Shown one piece after another: positions 52,264-60,433 of a stretch of DNA of 64,000 bases. The first letter of the stretch is position 1; each line of letters begins with the position of its first letter. The notes under the pieces were generated by a model. It worked only from the letters and a program-made list of their open reading frames with translations. It did no database searches and was not told the origin of the DNA. A program made the translations under genes and the position numbers. This DNA comes from Luteococcus sanguinis (GTDB lineage Bacteria > Actinomycetota > Actinomycetes > Propionibacteriales > Propionibacteriaceae), in assembly GCF_039527675.1 (NCBI RefSeq), contig NZ_BAAAKI010000016.1:62001-126000 (forward strand), read 5' to 3'.

Positions 52264-53460
52264 TCAGCGCTCCCGGAGCTTCTGCACCCGGCGGACTATT
52301 GCCTTGCGGGTCGCGCGGGCGGCGACGAGGTTCGCGTCCGTGGCCTGCTTGAGCGCGCGCTTGGCCGAGGGCTCCTTGACCGGCTTCGCGGCCTTGGGCT
52401 GGGACGGTGACTTGGGCGCGGCCGGTGCCGGCTGGGGCTTGGTCGGCGCAGCGATCGGCTGGGGCGTGGTTGGCTGGGGCGTGGTCACCGTGGGCTTGGC
52501 CCCACCGGCGGCCGCGGGCCAGATGGTCGCCCAGGGGCCGGACTCCTTGGCGGCGAGCTGGTCGGCGTCCACCATCGTGTTCACCAGCTGCTCCGCCCAC
52601 AGCCGGCGGTGGCTGCGGATGCCCTCGCGGTGCTGCTCGCACAGCTCCTTCGTCCGCGCCTGCAGGGCATTGACGGCCTCGCGGGCGCGGGGCTCGTCCC
52701 AGCCCTGCAGCTCGTCGTAGACCGACGCGGCGCTGTCGTGGCGGCGCAGGTCGATGTACAGCGAGGGGTCGACCAGCCGGTCCATCCAGGTCGAGCCGAG
52801 GTAGATCGGCACGCAGGCGCCCTTCACGGCGTGCCAGAACTTCTCGGTCACGTAGTCGGGCAGGTAGGTGTTCTCCAGCGCCGAGTTGAAGCGGTACTCC
52901 TGCAGCAGGTCGATCTTGATCTGGGTCCAGCTGCGCTCACCGTCACCGCCACGGTGCATGCCGAGCGTCGGCAGCGGCTCCCAGCCCTTGCCGTAGATGT
53001 CGAGCAGTCCGCGCGCCACGCCCTCCTGGGCCAGCTGCAAGCGTGCCTGGACGAGGTCACCCTCGACCCGCTTCCAGTTCTGCTGGGTGTTCCCGGCGAC
53101 CATGCAGGCCTGCTTCGTCGCCCGTCCCCAGTCGAAGTCGGCGAACTGGGCGTCGTCGAACTCGATGAAGAACTGCCACACGTCGGCGAAGTCGCCCAGC
53201 GACAGGTCGTAGGTGCGGATGTCGGTTCCCTGCACCACCTCGCGGCGCGGACGTCCGAACAACGGACGCGGCTCGATCGTGGCGGCCAGCACCTTCGGGA
53301 CCTTGCCCACCAGCGCGGGCAGGGCGTCGTTGAAGGAGGTCAGGGCCCAGTCGGCGGCGGCGAGGTCGTCGGTGATCTCGTAGCCGGCGCGGGCCAGCGC
53401 GTCCTTGGTGTGGCCATAGGTGAGGACATTGTCCGGGCGGTGCAGGTACACCTTGCTCAT
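52264..53460 (-). CDS. GT10 (alpha-1,3-fucosyltransferase-fold) glycosyltransferase
   Basis: 398 residues. Residues about 190-225 (FNSALENTYLPDYVTEKFWH, then GACVPIYLGS) are the GT10 donor-binding signature (FxxxxEN...DYVTEK...G.VPV). The N-terminal half is a GT-B acceptor domain (KVPKVLAATIEPRPLFG). Residues about 310-380 are a Pro/Ala/Lys-rich tail (TPQPTTPQPIAAPTKPQPAP) that ends in a basic helix, perhaps for membrane or complex binding. Fucosyl transfer is usual for the family; the donor here is not proven. It is the last gene of a four-gene minus-strand operon with the exporter. Confidence 0.87.
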   Translation of the reverse strand: MSKVYLHRPDNVLTYGHTKDALARAGYEITDDLAAADWALTSFNDALPALVGKVPKVLAATIEPRPLFGRPRREVVQGTDIRTYDLSLGDFADVWQFFIEFDDAQFADFDWGRATKQACMVAGNTQQNWKRVEGDLVQARLQLAQEGVARGLLDIYGKGWEPLPTLGMHRGGDGERSWTQIKIDLLQEYRFNSALENTYLPDYVTEKFWHAVKGACVPIYLGSTWMDRLVDPSLYIDLRRHDSAASVYDELQGWDEPRAREAVNALQARTKELCEQHREGIRSHRRLWAEQLVNTMVDADQLAAKESGPWATIWPAAAGGAKPTVTTPQPTTPQPIAAPTKPQPAPAAPKSPSQPKAAKPVKEPSAKRALKQATDANLVAARATRKAIVRRVQKLRER

Positions 53461-53487
53461 GGCGGCTCCTGTCGAAGGGGTCTGTAA

Positions 53488-54342
53488 CTACTCGCCCTGC
53501 GGTTCCAGGAACTGCTCGGGCAGCTTGCGGGCCTCGTAGGCGGCGACGACGTCCTGCGAGGGGCCGTCCATCACGAGTCGTCCGTGGTCGAGCCACAGGG
53601 CGCGGGTGCACATGTCGGTCACCGTGTTCGCGCTGTGCGAGACGAGGAAGACCGTGCTGGCCTCCTCCAGGATCTCGTGCAGCTTCGCCATCGACTTCTT
53701 CTGGAAGGCCGAGTCACCGGTGGCCAAGGCCTCGTCGATCATCAGGACGTCGGGACGAGAAGCCGTCGAGATCGCGAACCGCAGGCGCGCGCCCTGGCCG
53801 GAGGAATAGGTGCCCATCGGACGGTCGATCGCCTCGCCGATATCGGCAAGTTCGACGATCGAGTCGTAGTTCTCCCTGACCTCGGCGGGTGTCATGCCCA
53901 GCGCTTGGCCACCGATGTAGACATTGCGCTCGCCAGTCAGCTGGTTGAGCAGCACGGCATTGACTCCGAGCAGCGAGGGCTGGCCCTTGATCCACACCCG
54001 TCCATTGGTGGGCGGCAGCAGGCCGGCGAGGGAGCGTAGCAACGTCGACTTGCCGGAACCGTTGTGGCCGATGATGCCGATGCTCTCGCCCTGGCGAGCC
54101 ACGAACGAAACGTCCTTGACGGCGGGCACGTAGCGCACCGAACCGATCTGACGCTCGCGCTGGGTGAGCCGCTTCAGGCCCATGTTCTCGCCCTGGCCGG
54201 TGGCGACGCCACGCTTCTTGCTGCCGAGCACCTGGTAGGTGACGTCCACGTGCCAGGCGATGACGGCGGGCGGGTTGTCGTTCGGCTCCATCGGGATCAC
54301 GGTCGGGGCGGGCTGCGTCAACTGCGGTTGCTTGTCTGCCAT
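53488..54342 (-). CDS. TagH/Wzt-type polysaccharide ABC exporter ATPase
   Basis: 284 residues from the ATG at 54342 (MADKQPQLTQPAPTV), 4 bp after the permease stop. Walker A GHNGSGKST, signature YSSGQGARLRFAI (a TagH/Wzt variant of LSGGQ), Walker B VLMIDEALATGD and switch VSHSANTV. The N-terminal VIAWHVDVTYQV and the long insertion before Walker A are typical of teichoic-acid and O-antigen exporter ATPases. There is no C-terminal carbohydrate-binding domain, so the TagH type without Wzt-C fits better. Confidence 0.93.
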   Translation of the reverse strand: MADKQPQLTQPAPTVIPMEPNDNPPAVIAWHVDVTYQVLGSKKRGVATGQGENMGLKRLTQRERQIGSVRYVPAVKDVSFVARQGESIGIIGHNGSGKSTLLRSLAGLLPPTNGRVWIKGQPSLLGVNAVLLNQLTGERNVYIGGQALGMTPAEVRENYDSIVELADIGEAIDRPMGTYSSGQGARLRFAISTASRPDVLMIDEALATGDSAFQKKSMAKLHEILEEASTVFLVSHSANTVTDMCTRALWLDHGRLVMDGPSQDVVAAYEARKLPEQFLEPQGE

Positions 54343-54346
54343 TGGT

Positions 54347-55255
54347 TCAGCCCCGTCCGTACTTTGCCTCGTCGCGCCAGAAGATCCACAGTCCGGCGAC
54401 GGGCAGCACGATCGCGTAGGCGATGCCTGCTGCCCACATCTTCCAGTCGACCGCGAACTCACCGAGCATCGCCTGGCGCACCAGGCTCAGCGTCAGCGCG
54501 AAGGGCTGGTACTCGAGCAGGTAGTAGAGCAGCGGGTGGTGCTGGGTGACCGAGGCGATCGAGAAGAAGACGCCCGAGACATAGCGGAGCAGGCGGGTGA
54601 ACACCGGGATCAGGTTCCAGATGTCGGCGCTCATGTTCACGAAGCGCGCCAGGATCAACACGAATCCGGTCTGGATCAGCGCGTGGATGATCAGCGCCGG
54701 GATGAGCAAGATCCACTTGAGGTGGGGCAGGTCACCGGTGAAGGGGACGATCAGCATCAGCATCGCGATGCTCACCGCGGCCTCCAACAGCTCGGTGACG
54801 ACGCTGGAGATCGGCAGCACCGCGCGCGGGAAGTGCAGCGCCCGCACCAGACCGGTGTTGTTGAGGATCGAGCGCGAACCGCTGGTCATCGTCGAGGCGG
54901 TCATGCCGAAGATGATGATGCCGATCGACAGGTAGCCGACGTAGTTGTGCATGCCGCCGTGGGTCTTGAGCAGGAAGCCGAAGACGAAGAAGTAGGTGGC
55001 GATCGTCAGCAGCGGGTTCACGATCGCCCACATCTGCCCGAACTTCTGGCCCTCGTTGCGCGCCTGGTACTTGGCCAACGAGAGGGTCCAGATGAAGTTG
55101 CGCCGACCCCACAGGTCCTTCAGGTACTGGCCGAAGGGCGGGCGGCTGCCCACCGACTTCAGACCATTGCCACCGGCGATCTCCTGCAGCTGGTCAAGCG
55201 TCATGTCGGCGACGGGTGTCGACGGCATGGGTGGCGTCAGGGCATCTGCTGCCAT
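54347..55255 (-). CDS. TagG/Wzm-type polysaccharide ABC exporter permease
   Basis: 302 residues from the ATG at 55255, with GGAGG 10 nt upstream; the frame also permits a GTG at 55267. Six helices of the ABC-2 exporter fold. LAKYQARNEGQKFGQMWAIVNPLLTIATYFFVFGFL is the coupling-helix and first-helix block of TagG/Wzm. HPLLYYLLEYQPFALTLSLVRQAML is the re-entrant C-terminal motif. With the ATPase it moves a lipid-linked glycan across the membrane. Confidence 0.93.
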   Translation of the reverse strand: MAADALTPPMPSTPVADMTLDQLQEIAGGNGLKSVGSRPPFGQYLKDLWGRRNFIWTLSLAKYQARNEGQKFGQMWAIVNPLLTIATYFFVFGFLLKTHGGMHNYVGYLSIGIIIFGMTASTMTSGSRSILNNTGLVRALHFPRAVLPISSVVTELLEAAVSIAMLMLIVPFTGDLPHLKWILLIPALIIHALIQTGFVLILARFVNMSADIWNLIPVFTRLLRYVSGVFFSIASVTQHHPLLYYLLEYQPFALTLSLVRQAMLGEFAVDWKMWAAGIAYAIVLPVAGLWIFWRDEAKYGRG

Positions 55256-55310
55256 GTCGTCGCACACCTCCTGGAAGTCATGACCGGGCTGGGGAAGCGC
55301 TCCGGACTGT

Positions 55311-57071
55311 TCATGGCGCGACCAGCCCCGTCGGGGCGGTGCGCGCCTTTGAGTACGTTACTTGATAGGCCTGCGCGTTCCGGCTCCACGTGCGCTCTTC
55401 GCGCACCCATTTCCGTCCCGCCGCCCCGCGCGCTCTCAGGGCGTCCACAGAGGCCAGCTCGTCGGCGATGGCGTCGGCCCAGGCGGTGACGTCGTCCGCC
55501 GGTGCCAGGTGCAGGCAGCCGGAGTCGTCCGCCGTCTCGCGCAGTGGGGGCAGGTCGCTGGCCAGCACGGGGACGCCTGCGGCCATCGCCTCCAGGTGCT
55601 TCAACGGTGGGACGAGCAACGTCACCGGGGTCTGCGAACGGGGGACGACGAACAGGTCCATCGCGGCCAGGTGCTCACGGACCCTTGAGTGGGGAACCCG
55701 GCCGGTGAAGTGCGCGCGGTCACCCAACGGCTGGGCGAGCCGACGGACCTCGGCCAGCGCCGGACCGGACCCGACCACCAGGAGGTGCACCCGTGGGTCG
55801 TCCAGCTGGCACACGGCGCGGACGACGGTCTCGAGCCCCTCATAGGCATTGACGGTGCCGGAGAAGCCGACGACCAGGGCATCGGACGGAAGGTCGAGCG
55901 CGGCACGGGCGGCGTCGCGGTCGGCGGGTTCAGCCAGCAGGTCGTCGGCAACGGCATTGGGGACGACGTCGACCTTGTCGGCCGGGACGCCACGGGCAAC
56001 CATCTGGTCGCGCATCGAACGGCTGAGCGTGACGACGCGGTCGGCGGCCAACATGCAGTCGAGCTCGGCCTGGCGGGAGAGGCGGTACTGGTCGGTGTCG
56101 GCCGAACCGCCGCGCGTGCGCCAGGTCTCCTCCAGGAAGCCGCGAACCTCGTATACCACCGCAAGCTCGTGGCGGCGCGCCACGGCGATGGCGACTTGGG
56201 CATTGTCGTGCTTGGAATGGGCGTGCAACAGGCTGGGACATGTCTGGGCGACCAAGTCGTCGACCAGTTCCACGGCCAGGTCGAGCCTCGATCCGGCGCC
56301 GGCCGGCAGGCGCCGGGCGGGTAGCAGCCGGTGGTATCGGACGCCGCGGACGGTGACCGCGGGGGCTGCGGCGGGGTGACCCTGGTCGACCGGGAATCCG
56401 ACCCGGGTGACGACTTCGGCCGAGATGCCGGCGGCCACCTGTTGCTCGGCGATCGATTGGGTGCGGACCGTGTACCCGCTCTGGGCCTCGGGAAGGGCTG
56501 TGGTCACCAGATGCATGACCCGCTCCACATTCCTTGCCTCACCCACCACATTCCCCGAGCCCGTCGAGGGGATGATCCGACGACTGGTCTGCAGCGCGTC
56601 CAGGTCGCCCGACAGCTGGCGACGCAAGGTGGTGGCGCGCCCGCCCTTCGCGTCCGTGAGAGTGCCCAGGGCCTCGGTCAGGCGTCCCTCTCCCGCCAGC
56701 AGGCTGGCCATCACGACGGCGTACCCGGACGGTCGGGGCTCGGGCAGTGCCTCCAACAGCTCCCGCGCCCGGTCGGGTCGGTGCAGCACCAGGAGGGCGT
56801 CCGCAGCCCGTACCGTCAGCGCCGCGTCCCCGCGGGAGGCCAACCCCATCAGGGATTCGACGGCAGAGCTGGTGTTCCCGGAACTGGCCAGCGCGAGCTG
56901 CGCCGCGACGGGGTCCACGCGGCCGACCACACCCGACACCCGGGACCGGGCACCGCGGGGCAGTGCCCGCAGCACGGCCGACGACAACGCCTGGCGTCCT
57001 CGACCCGCGTGCTTGGTGACCACCGACAACGCGACGGGCGCATTGCGCACCAAGCGGGAGGGGTCAGCCAT
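55311..57071 (-). CDS. GT4-family glycosyltransferase with N-terminal helical extension
   Basis: 586 residues from the ATG at 57071, with AAGGA upstream. Residues 1-180 are Ala/Leu/Arg-rich helices without an obvious catalytic role (TPR-like spacing in AADALLVLHRPDRARELLEALPEP). Residues about 200-580 are a GT-B enzyme: LLHAHSKHDNAQVAIA, VVTLSRSMRDQMVARGVPADKVDVVPNAV, VVGFSGTVNAYEGLETVVRAV, and EAMAAGVPVLASDLPPLRE with the retaining-GT4 Glu. It acts on the cytosolic side in building the exported glycan. A dispersed repeat copy is embedded near residue 170. Confidence 0.88.
   Translation of the reverse strand: MADPSRLVRNAPVALSVVTKHAGRGRQALSSAVLRALPRGARSRVSGVVGRVDPVAAQLALASSGNTSSAVESLMGLASRGDAALTVRAADALLVLHRPDRARELLEALPEPRPSGYAVVMASLLAGEGRLTEALGTLTDAKGGRATTLRRQLSGDLDALQTSRRIIPSTGSGNVVGEARNVERVMHLVTTALPEAQSGYTVRTQSIAEQQVAAGISAEVVTRVGFPVDQGHPAAAPAVTVRGVRYHRLLPARRLPAGAGSRLDLAVELVDDLVAQTCPSLLHAHSKHDNAQVAIAVARRHELAVVYEVRGFLEETWRTRGGSADTDQYRLSRQAELDCMLAADRVVTLSRSMRDQMVARGVPADKVDVVPNAVADDLLAEPADRDAARAALDLPSDALVVGFSGTVNAYEGLETVVRAVCQLDDPRVHLLVVGSGPALAEVRRLAQPLGDRAHFTGRVPHSRVREHLAAMDLFVVPRSQTPVTLLVPPLKHLEAMAAGVPVLASDLPPLRETADDSGCLHLAPADDVTAWADAIADELASVDALRARGAAGRKWVREERTWSRNAQAYQVTYSKARTAPTGLVAP
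56541..56571 (-). repeat. CTCGACAAGCTCGGGGA-family repeat, copy 5 (inside the GT4 gene)
   Basis: On the coding strand CCCCTCGACGGGCTCGGGGA is followed by ATGTGGTGGGT, matching copy 4 beyond the palindrome. It codes IPSTGSGNVVG at the junction between the helical N-terminal part and the GT-B domain. Confidence 0.75.
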
Positions 57072-57284
57072 GGGGGAATCCTTCCACAGGCACCTGCGGC
57101 GCACTGGTACGACCCGGGACCGGCTGAGAATCGGACGCCAGCGGGGCAGATCCGCGTTTGGATCGTTAAGGCCCGCATTTTCGTCCGTTCTTCAGCAGCA
57201 ACAATGACGAGCCGGTGGTGTCGGTGCGAGCCGATATCCTGCGAAGGCGGGACATTCCCCCTACCCGAGCCGATTGGAGCCGAA

Positions 57285-59174
57285 GTGGCCTCACGCGCCG
57301 ACCACATCCGCCGTCAACTGCAACGACAGGCGCGGGTCGCGCTCGCCGTCCCGAGCGATCCCGAGGCCCGGGCCCGGATCGTCCGCTCGGCCAAGAAGCG
57401 GGCTCGTGAGGCCAGGAACCGTGTCGCCGCGCTCGGCCCCGCGAAGTACCCGCTGCCCAAGCTCAAGCTCCCCGAGGGCCCCATCGCGCGTCCCGATCTG
57501 GTGGTCGCGACCATCCTCGACCCCTTCAGCGAGCTCGCCTTCACCTACGAGTGGAGCCAGGTGCCCGTCCAGCGCAAGGGCTGGGAGGAGCAGCTCACCG
57601 CAGCCAAGCCCCTGCTGCTGTTCGTCGAGAGCGCCTGGCGTGGCAACAACGGCACCTGGCAGAACGCGATGAAGGCCGGCGAGCAGCATCCCGACCTGGT
57701 CGGGCTGCTCGAGTGGTGCCGTACCAACGACGTGCCCTCGGTCTTCTGGAACAAGGAGGACCCGCCCAACTACGCGCGCTTCATCGAGACGGCCAAGCTC
57801 TTCGACCAGGTCTTCACCGTCGATGCCGGCGTGATCCCCGACTACATCCGCGACCTCGGCCATGACCGCGTCGGACTGCTGCCCTTCGGTGCCCAGCCGA
57901 GGATCCACAACCCCATCCGTCACGACCGCAATGGCGCGAAGCGTCCCTATGAGGTGGCCTTCGCCGGCACCTACTTTGCGGAGAAGCACCCCGAGCGGCG
58001 TGCACAGATGGAGTATGTGCTCGACCCGGCGCGGTCCTTGGGCCTGCACATCTACTCCCGGATGCAGCGCGACGACTCCCGCTACCAGTTCCCGATAAAG
58101 TATCGCGCGAACATCGTCGGATCGCTGCCGTACGAGCAGATGCTGGCCGCCTACACCGCCTACAAGGTCTTCCTGAACGTCAACTCGGTGGTCGGCTCCC
58201 CGTCCATGTGCCCGCGGCGGCTGTTTGAGCTCTCCGCCGCGCAGACCGCCGTCGTCTCCTCGCCCGCAGCCTCCATCCCGGAGTTCTTCGGGGACGACAT
58301 CACGGTCGTCCACGAGGCCGAGGAGACCAAGGTGCGGCTGGGCAACCTGCTCAAGCACGACGACCTGCGCGACCGGCAGGCGCTGCGCGCGCACCGCCGC
58401 GTGATGGACTCCCACACCTACGGCGATCGCGTCGACACCGTGCTCACCTCGGTGGGGCTGCCCGCCCGCGACCGCGACCAGTCGATCTCGGTGATCGTGC
58501 CGACGATGCGTCCCGAGCAGCTCGACAATGTCTGGCGCTTCATGGCCGCCCAAGTGCAGCCCAACCTCGAGCTGGTGCTGGTGCCGCACGGCTTCGTGCC
58601 GGACGACGAACTGCTGGCCCGCCTCAAGGGCGAGCACGGCCTGGAGCGCGTCACGGTCGTCCCGGGCCAGAAGGACCAGACGCTGGGCACCCTGATGAAC
58701 ATGGGCGTGGAGGCAGCCAGCGGTCACTATGTCGCCAAGCTGGACGACGACAACTACTACGCGCCGCACTTCCTGTCCGACCTGGTGCGGGCCTTTGACT
58801 ACACCGATGCGCAGGTGGTCGGGAAGTGGGCCCACTACGTCCACATCGGCGACGAGACCGGCCCGACGCTGCTGCGTTTCGAGGACTCCGAGCACCGCTA
58901 CGTGCGCCTGGTGCAGGGCGGGACCATCCTGACCCCGCGCGAGGTCGCCCTGGCCACCCGCTTCGAGGATCTGCCCCGCCGGGTCGACACGACCTTCCTG
59001 GAGAAGATCCACGCCGCCGGCGGACGCGTGTACTCGACCGACCGCTGGAACTTCGTCTCCGTGCGCGGCGCCGACCCGGGTGCGCACACCTGGAAGGTGT
59101 CCCACGAGGACCTGCTGGCCCGTTCCTCACGGTTAGTCTTCAACGGCGACGCCGTCGCCCACGTCACGGTCTGA
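57285..59174 (+). CDS. Fusion glycosyltransferase: CgeB/DUF3880-like plus GT2
   Basis: 629 residues from the GTG at 57285, with GGAG 7 nt upstream. Residues about 60-385 form a GT-B-like CgeB module (FVESAWRGNNGTWQNAM, VFWNKEDPPNYARFIETAKLFDQVFTVDAG, CPRRLFELSAAQTAVVSSPAASIPEFF). Residues about 400-629 form a GT2 module (ISVIVPTMRPEQLDNVWRF, DxD region AKLDDDNYYAPHF). Such fusions add two sugars, or a repeat, to a cell-surface polymer. First gene of a plus-strand operon divergent from the GT4/exporter operon. The 213-bp gap between them must hold both promoters, but none stands out. Confidence 0.87.
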   Translation: MASRADHIRRQLQRQARVALAVPSDPEARARIVRSAKKRAREARNRVAALGPAKYPLPKLKLPEGPIARPDLVVATILDPFSELAFTYEWSQVPVQRKGWEEQLTAAKPLLLFVESAWRGNNGTWQNAMKAGEQHPDLVGLLEWCRTNDVPSVFWNKEDPPNYARFIETAKLFDQVFTVDAGVIPDYIRDLGHDRVGLLPFGAQPRIHNPIRHDRNGAKRPYEVAFAGTYFAEKHPERRAQMEYVLDPARSLGLHIYSRMQRDDSRYQFPIKYRANIVGSLPYEQMLAAYTAYKVFLNVNSVVGSPSMCPRRLFELSAAQTAVVSSPAASIPEFFGDDITVVHEAEETKVRLGNLLKHDDLRDRQALRAHRRVMDSHTYGDRVDTVLTSVGLPARDRDQSISVIVPTMRPEQLDNVWRFMAAQVQPNLELVLVPHGFVPDDELLARLKGEHGLERVTVVPGQKDQTLGTLMNMGVEAASGHYVAKLDDDNYYAPHFLSDLVRAFDYTDAQVVGKWAHYVHIGDETGPTLLRFEDSEHRYVRLVQGGTILTPREVALATRFEDLPRRVDTTFLEKIHAAGGRVYSTDRWNFVSVRGADPGAHTWKVSHEDLLARSSRLVFNGDAVAHVTV

Positions 59175-59189
59175 GCCGTAGGAGGAACG

Positions 59190-60416
59190 ATGAGCACCCC
59201 GCCCACTCTGGTCGCGAGCTACTGCTTCCCGCCCTACATCGACACCTCGGCAGTGGTGGCTGCCAAGCGCGTCCGGCAGTTCGGCGAGAAGGTCGACGTG
59301 ATCTGCAATGCGATGGACACCATCCGCCGCATCGACCCGAGCCTGACCGGGATCGCCGGCGATCTGGTCAACCGCTTCGCGGCTCTGCCTACGCCGAGCG
59401 CCTTCTCCAGCTGGCAGTCGATCACGGCCTACACGGCGCACGGCATGCGGACCGCCGAGCGCTGGCAGCGCGAGCAGGGGGAGCCCTACCGCAAGATGTA
59501 CTCGCGGGCGCAGTTCACCGCGTCCCACTTCCTGGCCGGACGCTTCAAGGCGCTGAACCCGGACGTGGAATGGGTGGCCGAGTTCAGCGACCCGCTCAGC
59601 CACGACGTGCTGGGACAGGTGCGCACCTCCCCGATGGCCAACGACGGCCTCGCCCGGGTGCTGGCCGCCGAGGTTGGACGGGCTGGCTTCAGCGTGCCGG
59701 AGGTGGGCAACGGCAACGAGTGGGCCGAGGTGGTGGCGCTGTCACTGGCCGACCGGATCATCTTCACCAACGAGCTGCAGCGCGACTTCATGCTCTCCCA
59801 ACTGCACGACCAGCGCCTGGCCGAGCGGGCCGCCGCGCACGCCGAGGTCTCCCCGCACCCGACCCTGCCGCGCGAGTTCTACTCGATGGTCGAGAGCGAC
59901 TACCAGGTCGAGCAGGGCGTGGTGAACATCGGTTACTTCGGCAACTTCTACGCCAACCGTGGCGTCGGCCTGCTGCTGGACGCGCTGGAACTGCTCGCCC
60001 CCGACGACCGGGAGCGGCTGCGGCTGCACGTGTTCACCTCCGCGAAGTCGGGTGAGGACCTGACCGCCGTCGTGGAGGACCGCGAACTCGACAAGTACGT
60101 CCTGGTGCAGCCCTATGCGGAGTTCCTGGAGTTCCTGAACCTGGCCGACAAGATGGACCTGCTGCTCGTCAACGACGCGGTCACCCCGCCCGACGGCACG
60201 GTGAACCCCTTCCTGCCGTCCAAGTGGAGCGACTACAAGGGCAGCACCACCCCGGTCTGGGCGGTGATCGAGGAGGGCAGCAGCCTGGACGCGCAGCCGG
60301 AGGGCAGCATCGCCGTCCGCACCCCCGTCGAGCACCTGACGGCCTACGCGCAGACGCTGCAGCGGCTGGCGCGCCACGGCGTGCCGCAGACCGCCCCCAA
60401 GCACTTCGACGCCTGA
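59190..60416 (+). CDS. GT4-like glycosyltransferase of the surface-glycan locus
   Basis: 408 residues from the ATG at 59190, 15 bp after the previous stop, with TAGGAGG upstream. VASYCFPPYIDTSAVVAAKRVRQFGEKVDVICNAMD is an N-terminal Rossmann GT-B start, and WVAEFSDPLSHDVLG, DRIIFTNELQRDFML and VVNIGYFGNFYANRGVGLLLDALELL form the second domain. The usual E-x7-E at the end is weak (TPVWAVIEEGSSLDAQPEGSIAV). It is very probably a transferase; donor and acceptor are unknown. Confidence 0.83.
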   Translation: MSTPPTLVASYCFPPYIDTSAVVAAKRVRQFGEKVDVICNAMDTIRRIDPSLTGIAGDLVNRFAALPTPSAFSSWQSITAYTAHGMRTAERWQREQGEPYRKMYSRAQFTASHFLAGRFKALNPDVEWVAEFSDPLSHDVLGQVRTSPMANDGLARVLAAEVGRAGFSVPEVGNGNEWAEVVALSLADRIIFTNELQRDFMLSQLHDQRLAERAAAHAEVSPHPTLPREFYSMVESDYQVEQGVVNIGYFGNFYANRGVGLLLDALELLAPDDRERLRLHVFTSAKSGEDLTAVVEDRELDKYVLVQPYAEFLEFLNLADKMDLLLVNDAVTPPDGTVNPFLPSKWSDYKGSTTPVWAVIEEGSSLDAQPEGSIAVRTPVEHLTAYAQTLQRLARHGVPQTAPKHFDA

Positions 60417-60433
60417 GACCCCGAGGAGAAGCC

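Noticed and set aside
43867..57200. Shared 16-mer CCGTTCTTCAGCAGCA at 43867-43882 and 57185-57200
   Set aside because: Flanking sequences are unrelated, and one 16-bp match in 64 kb of biased composition is expected by chance.
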